DNA of 64,000 nucleotides from Roseiarcus sp963726105 (lineage in GTDB: Bacteria > Pseudomonadota > Alphaproteobacteria > Rhizobiales > Beijerinckiaceae). The translations under genes were made by a program, and so were the position numbers. Below are positions 7,574 to 17,313 of the stretch, piece by piece; position 1 is the first letter of the stretch, and each line of letters begins with the position of its first letter. The stretch covers positions 868,001 to 932,000 of the forward strand of contig CAVSBJ010000026.1 in NCBI GenBank assembly GCA_963726105.1. The letters run 5' to 3'. Below the pieces are notes generated by a model. That model saw only the letters and a list, made by a program, of their open reading frames with translations, had not been told where the DNA came from and searched no databases.

Positions 7574-9125
7574 TCAGACGCCCGATGACCCGTCCGCACA
7601 TTTTTTTTCACGCAGCCATTTTCGCAGGCTCCGACGTCGCAACCTTTGGCGCCGAACGCCGACGACTGTTGCAACATGCCTCATTGTTGGACCGCCTTCG
7701 TGTCGGCCGTGTCCGGCGCGATAGCCCTCCGAATCAATCTGCCGCCACGGCGCGCCGAATGACTCGACGCGGAAGCGGCGCGCCTCGAGCCCTTCCGGCC
7801 AGCGATTCGGCGGAAAGCCCGCCTTCGCCAGCAGATGGCGCACGAATTCGCGCGCGTCGGGCAGGTGGCGCCAGACGCTCGGCAGGAACAGGGCGCGCCG
7901 CTTGCCGATCGAGAGAATAAGCCCGTCGCGGTCGGGCTCGATCGCAGCCGCAAGTTCGGTCTCGCTGGCCGCGGGAATCGGCCGCGGGTGGGAGAGAATC
8001 GAAATGTCGAGGCGAAGCCCGGCGAGTTCGGACTCCTTCAGCGGCGGAAAGCGCGGGTCGGAAAAGGCCGCCCGCGTCGTGTTGGCGAGCGCATCGTCGA
8101 TGAGCCGCCGACTTGGCTCGAGCGAACCGATGCAGCCGCGAAGCCGCTCGTTTTCGCTCAGGGTGGCGAAGGTCGCGCGCCAGGGCGAGAACGAGGGCGG
8201 CCCGGCGTCGAAGCTCAACCGAGGCGCCTTGCGGCCGGTTTGCGTCGCCATCCGGAGGGCGGACATGCAGGCGGAAAGCAGACGCTCGCGATCGGCCTCG
8301 GCCAGCCGCGCCGAGGCCGCGTATTCGAACGCGAAGGCGCCATAGCCGACGACCCGCGAAGCCTCCGCGCCCGCGTCCGCCGATGTCGCCAGATGCAGGC
8401 CGCTCACCCGCATGTCGCGCTCGGCGGCGATTTCGAGCGCGGCCCTGACGGCCAGGAAGCCGCAAGCGCGGCGCCCGTCGAGCGGGGCGGCGTCGAGCGT
8501 CTCGAGGCGGCGGGCGGTGTCGGCGTCGATCGATGCGGCGCTTCTCTGATCGAGAAAATGCGACAGGTCGGAAGAGACCGCGACGACCGTCTCCGGTCCG
8601 CCCCAGACCCGTCGCAACGCCTCCGCGACGCCATCGGGATCGGCGTCGCCGACCAGGATGGGGACGATCTCGAACGGCGCCGGCAGCATCGCCTGGAGCA
8701 TGATCAAATGCATTTCCAGCGAATGCTCGCCCGCGAAGGGCCTTGGGTCGACGATAAGGCCGGGCGCTTGTGCGAGTTCGGCATGCGTCACGCCCGCGAC
8801 CGGGATCTCGCCGAGCGGCGTGCGCCACTTCGACGCCGGATGAACCGCAACGCCCGGAAAGGCGACGCGATGGGCGGGGCCGATGATGACAATGCGGCGC
8901 GGCGGCTCGGCGCGGCGCGCCCAGGCGCCGAAGGCCGTCGCCGCGACCGTGCCCGAATAGATTAGGCCCGCATGCGGCGCGACGACGACCTTGGGCGCGA
9001 CCGCCGCCGTCAGGCCGGGCGCGTTTGCGCACGTCCGCGATCAGGGCGTGCAGCGCATCCGGCGCCGCCGGGTAAAACATTCCCGCGACTTGCGCCGGAT
9101 GAAGGGTCTCGGCGGGACTCGGCAT
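7574..9125 (-). CDS. AmmeMemoRadiSam protein B-A fusion (Memo + AMMECR1), frameshifted as sequenced
   Basis: Two domains in one reading path. The N-terminal Memo-like domain starts MPSPAETLHPAQVAGMFYP and continues with VVVAPHAGLIYSG, IVIIGPAH, SSDLSHFLD and GYGAFAFEY. The C-terminal AMMECR1 domain shows GCIGSLEPSRRL, FSDPRFPPL and the ...LPSVW motif. The first ~35 residues are in a different frame from the rest; the switch falls at about 9005-9030 and is cured by removing one base. About 45 residues after the AMMECR1 domain (7574-7730) match nothing known and may also be out of frame. With the radical SAM gene at 9778 this makes the three-part system, whose biochemical role is still unsettled. 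Confidence 0.8.
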
Positions 9126-9173
9126 GAGCCAACCAATGTATGCGCTGCCGGCGTGCGCCGCCGACAGAGAATG

Positions 9174-9596
9174 CTACTCCGCGATCATCTCGCCCGAACC
9201 GCCGAATTCCTTGGGAAAGTCCTTGAGCTTCGGCAACCCGTCCTTAATCGGCAGGACCGTTTCCTGATAGTTGATGTGGACGCCGGGCTTGAAGTCGAGC
9301 GTCGGGATCGTGGCGTAGAACACGTCGACCATGCCGAGCGTCGGATGGTTCACCATAACGTGCCCGCCGCAGGTCTTGCAGGACTGCCGCTCGCTCATCG
9401 GCGTTTTCGAGAACATGGCGATCTGGTCGCTCCCTTTTGTGACCTTCACCGCGTCCGGCTTCCAGAGGCTGAAGGCGTTGACGGGGCCGCCCGACCAGGA
9501 GCGGCAGGATTGGCAATGGCAGTAGCCCATCGCCTCAGGCGCCCCTTCGACTTCGATCTCGACCGCGCCGCAGAAGCAGCGTCCCTTGTGCGTCAT
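9174..9596 (-). CDS. GFA/CENP-V family zinc protein
   Basis: 140-residue protein of the GFA (glutathione-dependent formaldehyde-activating-like) family. The zinc ligands are visible: CFC near residue 8, CHCQSC near residue 30 and CKTCGG near residue 75. GGAGG sits 6 bases before the ATG at 9596. Most family members have no proven substrate, and annotation as a formaldehyde-activating enzyme should not be assumed. It lies between the two AmmeMemoRadiSam genes, on the same strand as the Memo-AMMECR1 fusion (48 bases apart) and divergent from the radical SAM gene. Confidence 0.88.
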   Translation of the reverse strand: MTHKGRCFCGAVEIEVEGAPEAMGYCHCQSCRSWSGGPVNAFSLWKPDAVKVTKGSDQIAMFSKTPMSERQSCKTCGGHVMVNHPTLGMVDVFYATIPTLDFKPGVHINYQETVLPIKDGLPKLKDFPKEFGGSGEMIAE

Positions 9597-9777
9597 CGTA
9601 TCCTCCGTTGAAATTTTGTGGCCGAGAGCCTGAGAGCGATGCACGATTTTAAGCGATCGGTCCGCGAAAGGATACCCGGCGCGGCGCCGCCCGCGGTGGC
9701 CGGAACGTTGCATTTGCGCTTCGCCCGCACGACATATCGGGGGGAGCCCAAGCGGGCGCGCCAAGGTGGAACGGGCC

Positions 9778-10878
9778 ATGGACGCACAATCCGAGACTTG
9801 CGTCGATGTCGGCTACTGGACGAAGCTCGACGACGGGCGGATCGAATGCCGGGTCTGCCCGCGTTTCTGTAAAGTTCGTCCAGGCCAACGAGGCCTCTGC
9901 TTCGTGCGCCGCGCGCGTGAGGACGGCGCCGGCATGGAGCTCACGAGCTACGGCCGATCGACCGGGTTCTGCGTCGATCCGATCGAGAAGAAGCCGCTCA
10001 ATCACTTTCTCCCTGGCTCCGCGGTGCTGTCGTTCGGGACCGCGGGCTGCAATCTCGCCTGCTCGTTCTGCCAGAACTGGGACATCTCGAAGAGCCGCGA
10101 AGTCGCGCGCCTGAGCGCGCATGCGGCGCCCGAAACAATCGCGCGCGCGGCCGAAAGGCTCAGCTGCGCGAGCGTCGCCTACACCTACAACGACCCCGTC
10201 ATCTTCATGGAATATGCGCTCGACGCCGCGGCCGCCTGCCGCGCGCGCGGCGTGAAGAATGTCGCCGTCACAGCCGGCTTCATCTGCCCCGAGCCGCGCA
10301 AGCGTCTGTTCGCGGGCATGGATGCGGCGAATGTCGATCTGAAGGGCTTCACCGAGCGCTTTTACGCCAGGCGCTGCGCGGGCTCGCTCGCGCCCGTCCT
10401 CGATACGCTCAAATATCTCGTTCACGAGACGAATGTCTGGACCGAGATCACGACGCTCCTCATTCCGGGCGAGAACGATTTCGACGAGGAGCTCGACGCG
10501 CTGAGCCAATGGGTCGCGCGCGAGCTGAAAGCGGACATTCCTCTGCATTTCACCGCCTTCCACCCCGATTATCGCATGCTGGAAACAGAGCCGACGCCGC
10601 CCCCGACGCTGCAGAAGGCGCGCGCCATCGCCATCCGCAACGGGCTTCACCACGTCTATGTCGGCAACGTCCACGATCCGGCGCGCCAGGCGACGCACTG
10701 TCCGACCTGCGGCGCGCGCGCCATTTCGCGCGACGGCTATGCGATCAAAGCTTATGCGCTCGACGCCTCCGGCGCCTGCGCAAGCTGCGGGACCAGGATG
10801 GCCGGCGTGTTCGCCGCCAAGCCCGGCGCCTGGGGCTCGCGTCGCGTCACGGTCGACATCGAACGCTACGCGGCGTGA
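9778..10878 (+). CDS. amrS: AmmeMemoRadiSam system radical SAM enzyme
   Basis: 366-residue radical S-adenosylmethionine protein. The [4Fe-4S]/SAM motif CNLACSFC is at about residues 91-98. An N-terminal Cys cluster (CRVCPRFCKV...GLCFVR) and a C-terminal zinc-ribbon-like pair (CPTCGAR...CASCGTR) are typical of this family, which belongs with the pyruvate formate-lyase-activating enzymes. ATG 9778 is preferred over GTG 9766 because AAGG is then suitably spaced. Its partners Memo and AMMECR1 are encoded divergently at 7574-9125, so the module is complete in the window. The reaction is not established for the family. Confidence 0.93.
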   Translation: MDAQSETCVDVGYWTKLDDGRIECRVCPRFCKVRPGQRGLCFVRRAREDGAGMELTSYGRSTGFCVDPIEKKPLNHFLPGSAVLSFGTAGCNLACSFCQNWDISKSREVARLSAHAAPETIARAAERLSCASVAYTYNDPVIFMEYALDAAAACRARGVKNVAVTAGFICPEPRKRLFAGMDAANVDLKGFTERFYARRCAGSLAPVLDTLKYLVHETNVWTEITTLLIPGENDFDEELDALSQWVARELKADIPLHFTAFHPDYRMLETEPTPPPTLQKARAIAIRNGLHHVYVGNVHDPARQATHCPTCGARAISRDGYAIKAYALDASGACASCGTRMAGVFAAKPGAWGSRRVTVDIERYAA

Positions 10879-10901
10879 GGCCGCTTAATGTCAAGCGCTC
10901 G

Positions 10902-11675
10902 CTACTGGTCGAGCGAAGCCAGCATCTCGTCGAAGGCGTCGGATGGGACGCGAAACACTCCGGTGAAGGGCTGGGTCAGCTCGAGAATGAGGAAGAGGGC
11001 GCTGCCGACCGCGAAAGCGCCGAAGCCCAGCGCGACGATCGTCGTCGAATTGATGCGCGAGAGCACGCCGAAGCCGCAAAACAGGATCAGCGCCCAGGAG
11101 ACGACAATCACCACCAGCGGCCAGGACACGGGACTGGCCAGTTGGAGCGAGATCAGCAGTCTGGTCTGCTCCATCGCGCTGGCGGCGGCGGCCGCGTTCG
11201 CCGCGAACTGCCGTTGAGCCGGAGTCTTCGGGTCGAGCGAAGCGACCTCCTCGTCCGTTTCCCTCAAGGCCTTCAGCGGCTCGGCGACGCTGAGGTCCGG
11301 CGCCATGCCTCCCGGCGCTCCTCCCCACCACAGCATCCTGCGAACCTTGACCAGGGTATCCTTCATCGTTGCCCGCGCATGCATCGTGTCGGGCCCAAAT
11401 TCTGCAAGCGCGAGATCGAGTTGCAGCGCCCGAGCGGCAAACGTGTTCATCTCCGACTTTTGCGTCGAGTAAAAGCTGGAGGCGGACCCGATCAGGTTTC
11501 CGAGTACAAGCGCAAGCAGAAGAGAGATGAGGCCCACGATTGCGGTGATCATGTCGCGCGAACGATCGGAGGTATGCGGCGCGGGCAGGAGCTTCTGCAG
11601 ATAGAGGCCGGCGACGCCGAAGGCGAAGGTCAAGGCCGCCACGCCGAGGCTTATCCAGACTGTCATCGTCGACAC
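10902..11675 (-). CDS. DUF4239 membrane protein
   Basis: 257 residues with two hydrophobic segments near the N-terminus (about 5-25 and 42-65) and two near the C-terminus (about 182-205 and 212-235). The segment SRINSTTIVALGFGAFAVGSALFLI followed in the family-typical way by ELTQPFTGVFRVP identifies DUF4239, a family of unknown function distantly bestrophin-like in topology. A GTG at 11675 with GAGG 5 bases upstream and an ATG at 11666 are both possible starts. Convergent with amrS. Confidence 0.75.
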   Translation of the reverse strand: MSTMTVWISLGVAALTFAFGVAGLYLQKLLPAPHTSDRSRDMITAIVGLISLLLALVLGNLIGSASSFYSTQKSEMNTFAARALQLDLALAEFGPDTMHARATMKDTLVKVRRMLWWGGAPGGMAPDLSVAEPLKALRETDEEVASLDPKTPAQRQFAANAAAAASAMEQTRLLISLQLASPVSWPLVVIVVSWALILFCGFGVLSRINSTTIVALGFGAFAVGSALFLILELTQPFTGVFRVPSDAFDEMLASLDQ

Positions 11676-11823
11676 TTGCCTCGCCGCAGCGTCGAAAGCG
11701 TCGAATCGACACGCGGCGCTGAGAAAAAGGCCGCCGAACCGCGGCAGGATTGGCGCCTACAATGAGACATGGAGCCGCGCCGCGCCAGCAGCGCCTGTTG
11801 ACGCCGAAGCGGACGGGTCTGCG

Positions 11824-14367
11824 TCACCGCCTCAGCCTGTCGACGACGGCGTCGATCGCCTTGGCGTTCTCGGCCGCGGCGCAGGCCGGCTTGGTCGCGA
11901 TGACCGAATTCTCGATGTAGCGCTTGGCTTCGCCCGACAGCGTCCAGTCCATCGGCGGGTCGTAGGTGATCGTTCGACCGCTATCGAGCTTGACGTCTCC
12001 CGGACAGAGGACGAGCGCGGCGTAGAGATTGTCGCCGGTCAGGCGCGAGACGTAGGGGTCGGGAGCGACAATGGCCGTCTGGCCGGCGAGCTTCATCTCC
12101 CGCGCCAGATGCGCTTCGTGCGCGCCCATGCCGTTGTAAAGGCCGAGCACCGGCGCGAAGACGTCGTTGGGTATGAGCGAGGCGATGCGCTCGGAGAGCC
12201 ACGCCTTGACGCCGGTTGGGGGCAGGGGCGCGGGCTTCGCGGGGTCGTGGTCGTCATAGCCGATCAGGATGAAGACGATGTCGAGGTCCTTCTCCCCGCC
12301 GCCGTCGAGGTTGCGGATGGCGCGCGTCATTTCGCGCAGGGTCTCGGCGCCGGCGTTGTCGAAATAGCCGCCGTCGAGAACGTGGTCGCTGGACTTGGGA
12401 TCGCCCTCCTTGGCGGCGCAGGGCTGGTGGTTGAACGTGCCGCCCGGGCTCACCCAGGGGAAGCGCGCGCCGTCGAGGATGGCGGTCGAGGCGGCGACAT
12501 CGTGGCCGATCCCGTCGAGGAGGTCGTCGGCGTCGACCTCGTCGCAGGTGAACTTGACCGCGCTGGTCAGCATGCGCCGCCCTCCGCTCTCGCTTGCGCC
12601 CTGCACGATGAGAAGCGGCCGCCATGGTTCGCCCTCCCGAGGCGCAAGCGCGAGGAACGGCGCGCGGAGGGTTCCGGCTGTTCGGGGCGAGAGGCCGGTG
12701 CGGTCGTCGGGGGCGTCCCACGCCTCTTCCCAGGCGCGCTCGAGCGTCTCCGCGCGATCGGGAAGCAACGGCAACGGCAGAAAACGGTAGAGCAGGTCGG
12801 AATAGAGCATGCCGGTGAGCGCTGGGCCGAGCGCGTCGCGGCCGGCGAAACCCAGAAGATCGTTGGTGAGGGTCCCGGAATCCGCGGCATTCGTCGGCGC
12901 CCTGACGTTCGGGGGCGCGGTTTTCAGCATGGCGGCGTAGCCGACCGAGCCGACACTGCCGCCCGACACCGAGCTGATGGCGAACACATGGGCGCCGAAA
13001 TCGACCGGCTTGCCGTCCTTTCCGCTCAGCTTCGCCGCGGCCGTCTGAAGCTCGGCCAGCGCCACCGCGGTCCAGTAGCCGGCGCGCGACGCGCCGCCCT
13101 GGACGGCGACCAGAACCATGGTTGTCTTGCCGTTCGGGCCAACCGGTTGGCCTTTGGCCCAAAGCCTGAAGGCGCCCTCCAACGTCGGCCGATCCGTGGA
13201 CCCGCCCGTTTCCGCGAGGAGCGCGCGCCGCCCGACCCGGTGATTGTCGAAGAACACACCGAGCAGGACCGCCCACAGGAGGAGCGCGCCGGTGACCGGG
13301 ATGCTGAGGCTCGTACCGAGCTGGCAGGCGATCGTGATCAGGGGAATGATGAAGCCGAGCCCGAAGAACACGATCGCCGGGCCGCCAAGCCCGACGCCGA
13401 TTCCGGCGGGCCAGAGGATGGCGACCACCATCGCGCCGAACGCCATGGCGAGTCCGGCGATGACCCAGGCGCCCTGAAGCCACGGCGCCGTCCGCGTCGT
13501 CCCCACGAGACGCATCGTCAGCGGCTCCCGGGCGATGACCAGCACGAGGAAGATCACGCCGATCGCGAGCAGGAGCAGGCCGACGGGCGCGTTCCATTTG
13601 AAACTGATCAGGAGCGCGAGACCGGCGGCGGCAAAAGGCAGGAAGGCCAGCACCCTCGGCCCCCATTCGAGGAGCCAGCGCGGCCGCCAGCGGGTGCGGT
13701 CGGTTCCGTAGTTCGAGGCGATGACGATACGCGACCAGCTCCAGGCCTGAATGGCGAAGAACAAGATCCCGATCGCGAAAGCGATCGCCACGCGGCCCAG
13801 TCCGTCCTCGCCGACGCCGCGGACGAGGTCGCGCCCCTGCGGCATGAAGAGGAGGATCCCCGAGACGCCCAAGGCGAAGGCGGCGATGACAGGCACGCCG
13901 GCCGTGCGATTGAAGATGTCGAGGAGATCGCGCCATCGGGCGGGGAGGCCGCCGAGGGCGTCGACCGGACCCGCCGCGACGCCGCCGGGCGCAGCGGTGA
14001 GGGTGACGGCGCCGCGATTGTCGGCATAGCCGTCCGGCTGGTCGTTGGCGAAGACGACGAGTTCGCCCGACCGGGCAAAAGTTTGCGTGCAACCGGCCCC
14101 GATCGGAAAGGCTGTCGCATCCGGGTCGCCCCAGAACTTGCCCATCAGCCTGAGCCGAGCCTCGCCGGGCACGCGCGGCGCAAACTCGAGAGCGTCAAAA
14201 AGGAAGTTGCGATAGCCGTCGGGGCCGCAGCGGACAAAGCCGGTGCGCCACTCGCCGGCGGCGGAAAAAGACCAGGTGTCTCCGGCCGAGACGGTCCCGA
14301 CGGCGACCCCTCGCTCCCCCGCTGGGACTTGAATTTCGCGCACCGCGCCTTGAGGCTGATCCCCCAT
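11824..14367 (-). CDS. Membrane patatin-like phospholipase with lectin-like N-terminus
   Basis: 847 residues. Residues about 1-125 look like a LecA (PA-IL)-type beta-sandwich (IQVPAGERG...TGFVRCGPDGY). Residues ~145-390 hold about eight hydrophobic segments. The C-terminal part is a patatin domain: nucleophile elbow SSVSGGSVGS near residue 472 and the catalytic DGGYFDNAG near residue 663, giving the Ser-Asp dyad of patatin lipid acyl hydrolases. GGAGGAATCG directly precedes ATG 14367; the frame stays open 65 codons further but lacks support. Neighbours do not indicate a pathway. Substrate and orientation in the membrane are unknown. Confidence 0.75.
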   Translation of the reverse strand: MGDQPQGAVREIQVPAGERGVAVGTVSAGDTWSFSAAGEWRTGFVRCGPDGYRNFLFDALEFAPRVPGEARLRLMGKFWGDPDATAFPIGAGCTQTFARSGELVVFANDQPDGYADNRGAVTLTAAPGGVAAGPVDALGGLPARWRDLLDIFNRTAGVPVIAAFALGVSGILLFMPQGRDLVRGVGEDGLGRVAIAFAIGILFFAIQAWSWSRIVIASNYGTDRTRWRPRWLLEWGPRVLAFLPFAAAGLALLISFKWNAPVGLLLLAIGVIFLVLVIAREPLTMRLVGTTRTAPWLQGAWVIAGLAMAFGAMVVAILWPAGIGVGLGGPAIVFFGLGFIIPLITIACQLGTSLSIPVTGALLLWAVLLGVFFDNHRVGRRALLAETGGSTDRPTLEGAFRLWAKGQPVGPNGKTTMVLVAVQGGASRAGYWTAVALAELQTAAAKLSGKDGKPVDFGAHVFAISSVSGGSVGSVGYAAMLKTAPPNVRAPTNAADSGTLTNDLLGFAGRDALGPALTGMLYSDLLYRFLPLPLLPDRAETLERAWEEAWDAPDDRTGLSPRTAGTLRAPFLALAPREGEPWRPLLIVQGASESGGRRMLTSAVKFTCDEVDADDLLDGIGHDVAASTAILDGARFPWVSPGGTFNHQPCAAKEGDPKSSDHVLDGGYFDNAGAETLREMTRAIRNLDGGGEKDLDIVFILIGYDDHDPAKPAPLPPTGVKAWLSERIASLIPNDVFAPVLGLYNGMGAHEAHLAREMKLAGQTAIVAPDPYVSRLTGDNLYAALVLCPGDVKLDSGRTITYDPPMDWTLSGEAKRYIENSVIATKPACAAAENAKAIDAVVDRLRR

Positions 14368-14675
14368 CGATTCCTCCCGGCTTCCCGCGATGAGTTCGTT
14401 CACGGTTGTCCGGCTGTTCCGCGATGCGAAGGCTTTTGACCCTTGGTTGGCGCAAGGCCGAATCGCCTTTCGATTATCGCACAGGGAAGGCGTCGCCTCC
14501 ACGGCCAATTCGACAATCTCGCCCGGTCCGCGCCCCTTCATCGCCACATGCGCCGAGCACACTCGGCCCGGGCACGGACGCTGAGTGCGGGTCTCGCCGG
14601 GTTGACCGTGGGGTATGAAATTGCTTGGATTTGCGCGCCATTCCTTTAGCGCGCCTTTCGGGGAGAACGCTCACT

Positions 14676-16290
14676 ATGATCGAGACCGGGGCGCACAATG
14701 TCGACTTCGGCGCGGACCGTTTCGGCTTCCGCGACCTTGCCGGGATCAACTGGAATCTCGGCGCGCCGCAGCTCTACGAGCATGCGTTGCAACGCAATGA
14801 AGCGCGGATTGCGGCGCACGGCCCCCTCGTCGCCGACACCGGAACGCATACCGGGCGCAGCCCGAAGGACAAGTTCGTGGTCCGCGACGCCAACACCGAG
14901 GCCACAGGTCTGGTGGGACAACAACAATGCGATGTCGGTCGAGCATTTCGACGCTCTCCTCGCCGACTTTCTCGCCCATGCCAAAGGCAAGATGCTGTTC
15001 GCTCAGGATCTCTACGGAGGCGCCGATCCTCAGTTGCGCATCCGCGCGCGCGTCTTCACCGAATACGCCTGGCACTCGCTCTTCATCCGCAATCTCCTGA
15101 TCCGTCCGCCAGCGGAGGAGCTCACGAATTTTGTCCCCGAGCTGACGATCGTCGATCTGCCTTCGTTTCGCGCCGACCCCAAGCGGCACGGGGCGCGAAG
15201 CGAGACGATCATCGCCTGCGACTTCACCCGCAAGATCGTGCTCATCGGCGGCACGAGCTATGCGGGCGAGATGAAAAAATCGGTGTTCACCGTTCTCAAT
15301 TACCTCTTGCCGGCAAAACAGGTGATGCCGATGCATTGCTCGGCCAACACGGGGCGGGACGGCGATTCGGCGATCTTCTTCGGCCTCTCCGGCACCGGCA
15401 AGACGACGCTCTCCGCCGATCCGCAGCGCACGCTCATCGGCGACGACGAGCATGGATGGGGGCGGGGCGGCATCTTCAATTTCGAGGGCGGCTGCTACGC
15501 CAAGGCGATCAAGCTCTCGCGCGAGGCGGAGCCTGAGATCTACGCGACCACCGAACGCTTCGGCTCGGTGATGGAAAACGTGATGCTCGATTCAGAATTG
15601 AGGATTCCCGACTTCGACGACGAAGCGAAGACCGAGAATACGCGGATCGCCTATCCACTCAATTTCATCGCCAACGCGTCGGCGACCGGGCGCGCCGGTC
15701 ACCCGAAGAACATCATCATGCTGACCTGCGACGCGTTCGGCGTGCTGCCGCCGATCGCCAAGCTCGACGCGGCGCAGGCGATGTATCATTTCCTCTCCGG
15801 CTACACCGCCAAGGTGGCCGGCACCGAGAAGGGCGTGACCGAGCCGCAGGCGACGTTTTCGACCTGTTTCGGCGCGCCGTTCCTGCCGCTCCACCCCACG
15901 GTTTATGGCGAACTCCTGCGCGAACTGGTCGCGCGCCATCATGTCGATTGCTGGCTCGTCAACACCGGGTGGACCGGCGGCAAATTTGGCGCGGGAAGGC
16001 GCATGCCGATCCGGGTGACGCGCCGTCTGGTGGCGGCTGCGCTCGACGGGTCGCTCCAGCGCGCCGATTTCCGCACCGATCCCTATTTCGGCCTCGCCGT
16101 GCCGGCGCAGGTGCCCGGCGTTGAGCCGCACATTCTCGAACCGATCAAGACGTGGCGCAGCAAGGCTGAATTCGCCGAAGTGGCGGGGCGCGTGGTGCAG
16201 ATGTTCCGCGACAATTTCAAGCGCTTCGAGACTCACGCCGACGAACGCGTCCGCGCCGCAGGCCCCACGCCGCGCATTGCGCTCGCATAA
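14676..16290 (+). CDS. pckA: Phosphoenolpyruvate carboxykinase (ATP), frameshifted as sequenced
   Basis: Gluconeogenic enzyme converting oxaloacetate and ATP to PEP, CO2 and ADP. The PEPCK signature HCSANTG..GDSAIFF, the P-loop GLSGTGKTT near residue 237 and the following GDDEHGW are intact. The first ~74 residues (MIETGAHNVDFGADRF to FVVRDANTEA) are in one frame and VWWDNNNAMSVEHF onward in another; one surplus base at about 14895-14908 explains it, and the total length (1615) becomes 537 codons, right for the family. Shifts of the same kind in essential genes here suggest sequence error. GGGGAG lies upstream of the ATG. Confidence 0.92.
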
Positions 16291-16455
16291 GGGGCGAATT
16301 GGCCTCAGGGGAAAGCTCATGCACCGCCGCAATAGCGTGAGCTGCCGAGGTCGTTCTTCTTGGCGGCGGCACTTGAGTTGGCAAGTAGTTGATATTGAAT
16401 CGGCCTGACAGGTCGATGGCATAACCAGACCTTTACTTAACAGGTAGTAAAATTT

Positions 16456-16486
16456 CCTCCGTGTGCTCCGGGTGGAAGCACGGAGG
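16456..16486 (+). promoter_or_regulatory. Hairpin that hides the ribosome-binding site of the next gene
   Basis: CCTCCGTG (16456-16463) pairs perfectly with CACGGAGG (16479-16486), and the inner GCTCC/GGAAGC can extend the stem. The GGAGG at 16482-16486 is the ribosome-binding site for the ATG at 16495, so it is sequestered when the stem forms. It could control translation or, read on the minus strand where AAATTTTACT follows, act as a weak terminator. Confidence 0.4.
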
Positions 16487-16494
16487 CGGCGTCT

Positions 16495-17004
16495 ATGGCG
16501 CGGATTGACGAGATCGAGGCCGTTGATCGCTTTATTGCGAGCGACAAGCGGTTGAGCGGGGCCGCGCCAGAGTTCGGGCCGAGGTCAAACTCAAACGACG
16601 GCTCTTCGTGGGAGGCTGTTTGGCCCATCGCGAACCCGGACGGCGTCGTCGAAACTGGTCAAGTTAGGGTGCGGTCTTCCCCGGCATCGGATAAGCCATT
16701 CAGCATTGTCCTTATCTTCCAAGATAACTGCGTGTTTCGTGTGGACTTTGTTGATAAATCTATATGTCATATTAACCCATTGAGTGCAGTTTCGGCCGGG
16801 TTGCCGCCGCTGGTATGTGGTCCGCATTGCCACACTTGGGATGCATCGGCGAAAGAGGCTATGTCGCTGCGGCAGCATAAGCGGGGAGTGTTGCTTCCTG
16901 TAAATAAAAAATACGCGAAGAAACTTCCTCTTTTCGGATTACGGGGGTCACGGATAGTCACGTATCGGCATTCAAGTGGGGATTGGAGTAAGCTGTCACC
17001 GTAA
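16495..17004 (+). CDS. Hypothetical protein
   Basis: 169 residues, no signal peptide or membrane segment. The middle (FSIVLIFQDNCVFRVDFVDKS) looks like beta strands and the HCHTWDA segment near residue 120 could bind metal, but I recognise no family. Codon use is less GC-biased than in the flanking core genes, as expected for acquired DNA. GGAGG is 8 bases upstream, inside a hairpin. The last ~18 codons are repeated, degraded and inverted, at 18536-18600. About 200 bases between pckA and this gene hold only that hairpin. Confidence 0.55.
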   Translation: MARIDEIEAVDRFIASDKRLSGAAPEFGPRSNSNDGSSWEAVWPIANPDGVVETGQVRVRSSPASDKPFSIVLIFQDNCVFRVDFVDKSICHINPLSAVSAGLPPLVCGPHCHTWDASAKEAMSLRQHKRGVLLPVNKKYAKKLPLFGLRGSRIVTYRHSSGDWSKLSP

Positions 17005-17065
17005 TCCCAATTCTATTCGGCGTCAGCGCGTTCCGCCTATGGGTTGGGAGAGCTGCACGCAATCA

Positions 17066-17093
17066 TTGCCTTGACGAACTAAACTTGTATGAT
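17066..17093 (+). promoter_or_regulatory. Candidate sigma-70 promoter
   Basis: TTGCCT (17066-17071) and TATGAT (17088-17093) are 16 bases apart, in AT-rich DNA 34 bases before the GTG of the small gene at 17128. Fit to consensus is good, but there is no experimental or comparative support. Confidence 0.4.
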
Positions 17094-17127
17094 GACGTAA
17101 GGGAAACGTATTTTTCGCGGGGCTGTC

Positions 17128-17295
17128 GTGCCGGATAATTTCAACGAACACATTTTGAGGATACTTGCCCTTTTATACAAGAACGCCACGAGTAGACCGT
17201 TAGGTGACGCCGCATTGGAAGCTGTAGAAACAAACAATGACCGAGAAGTACGAGTGGTAGGAGAGTTGCTATCGCGTCGCCTATCTGGCGCGTGA
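17128..17295 (+). CDS. Small hypothetical protein, 55 residues
   Basis: GTG-started frame reading VPDNFNEHILRILALLYK, then a charged helical stretch (LGDAALEAVETNNDREVR, GELLSRRLS). The pattern of a leucine-rich helix followed by NATSRPLGD resembles the start of a small winged-helix protein, but it is too short to assign. It follows a good promoter and is followed after 18 bases by another frame on the same strand. It could be a truncated remnant. Confidence 0.35.
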   Translation: MPDNFNEHILRILALLYKNATSRPLGDAALEAVETNNDREVRVVGELLSRRLSGA

Positions 17296-17313
17296 TCCGA
17301 CGAGGGCGCAATC

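Noticed and set aside
9649..10698. 349-codon minus-strand frame opposite the radical SAM gene
   Set aside because: It is a shadow frame; all radical SAM motifs are on the plus strand.
12109..14439. 776-codon open frame on the plus strand opposite the patatin gene
   Set aside because: Composition (long RRG/GED runs) is typical of antisense frames in GC-rich DNA; the patatin frame has motifs and a ribosome site.
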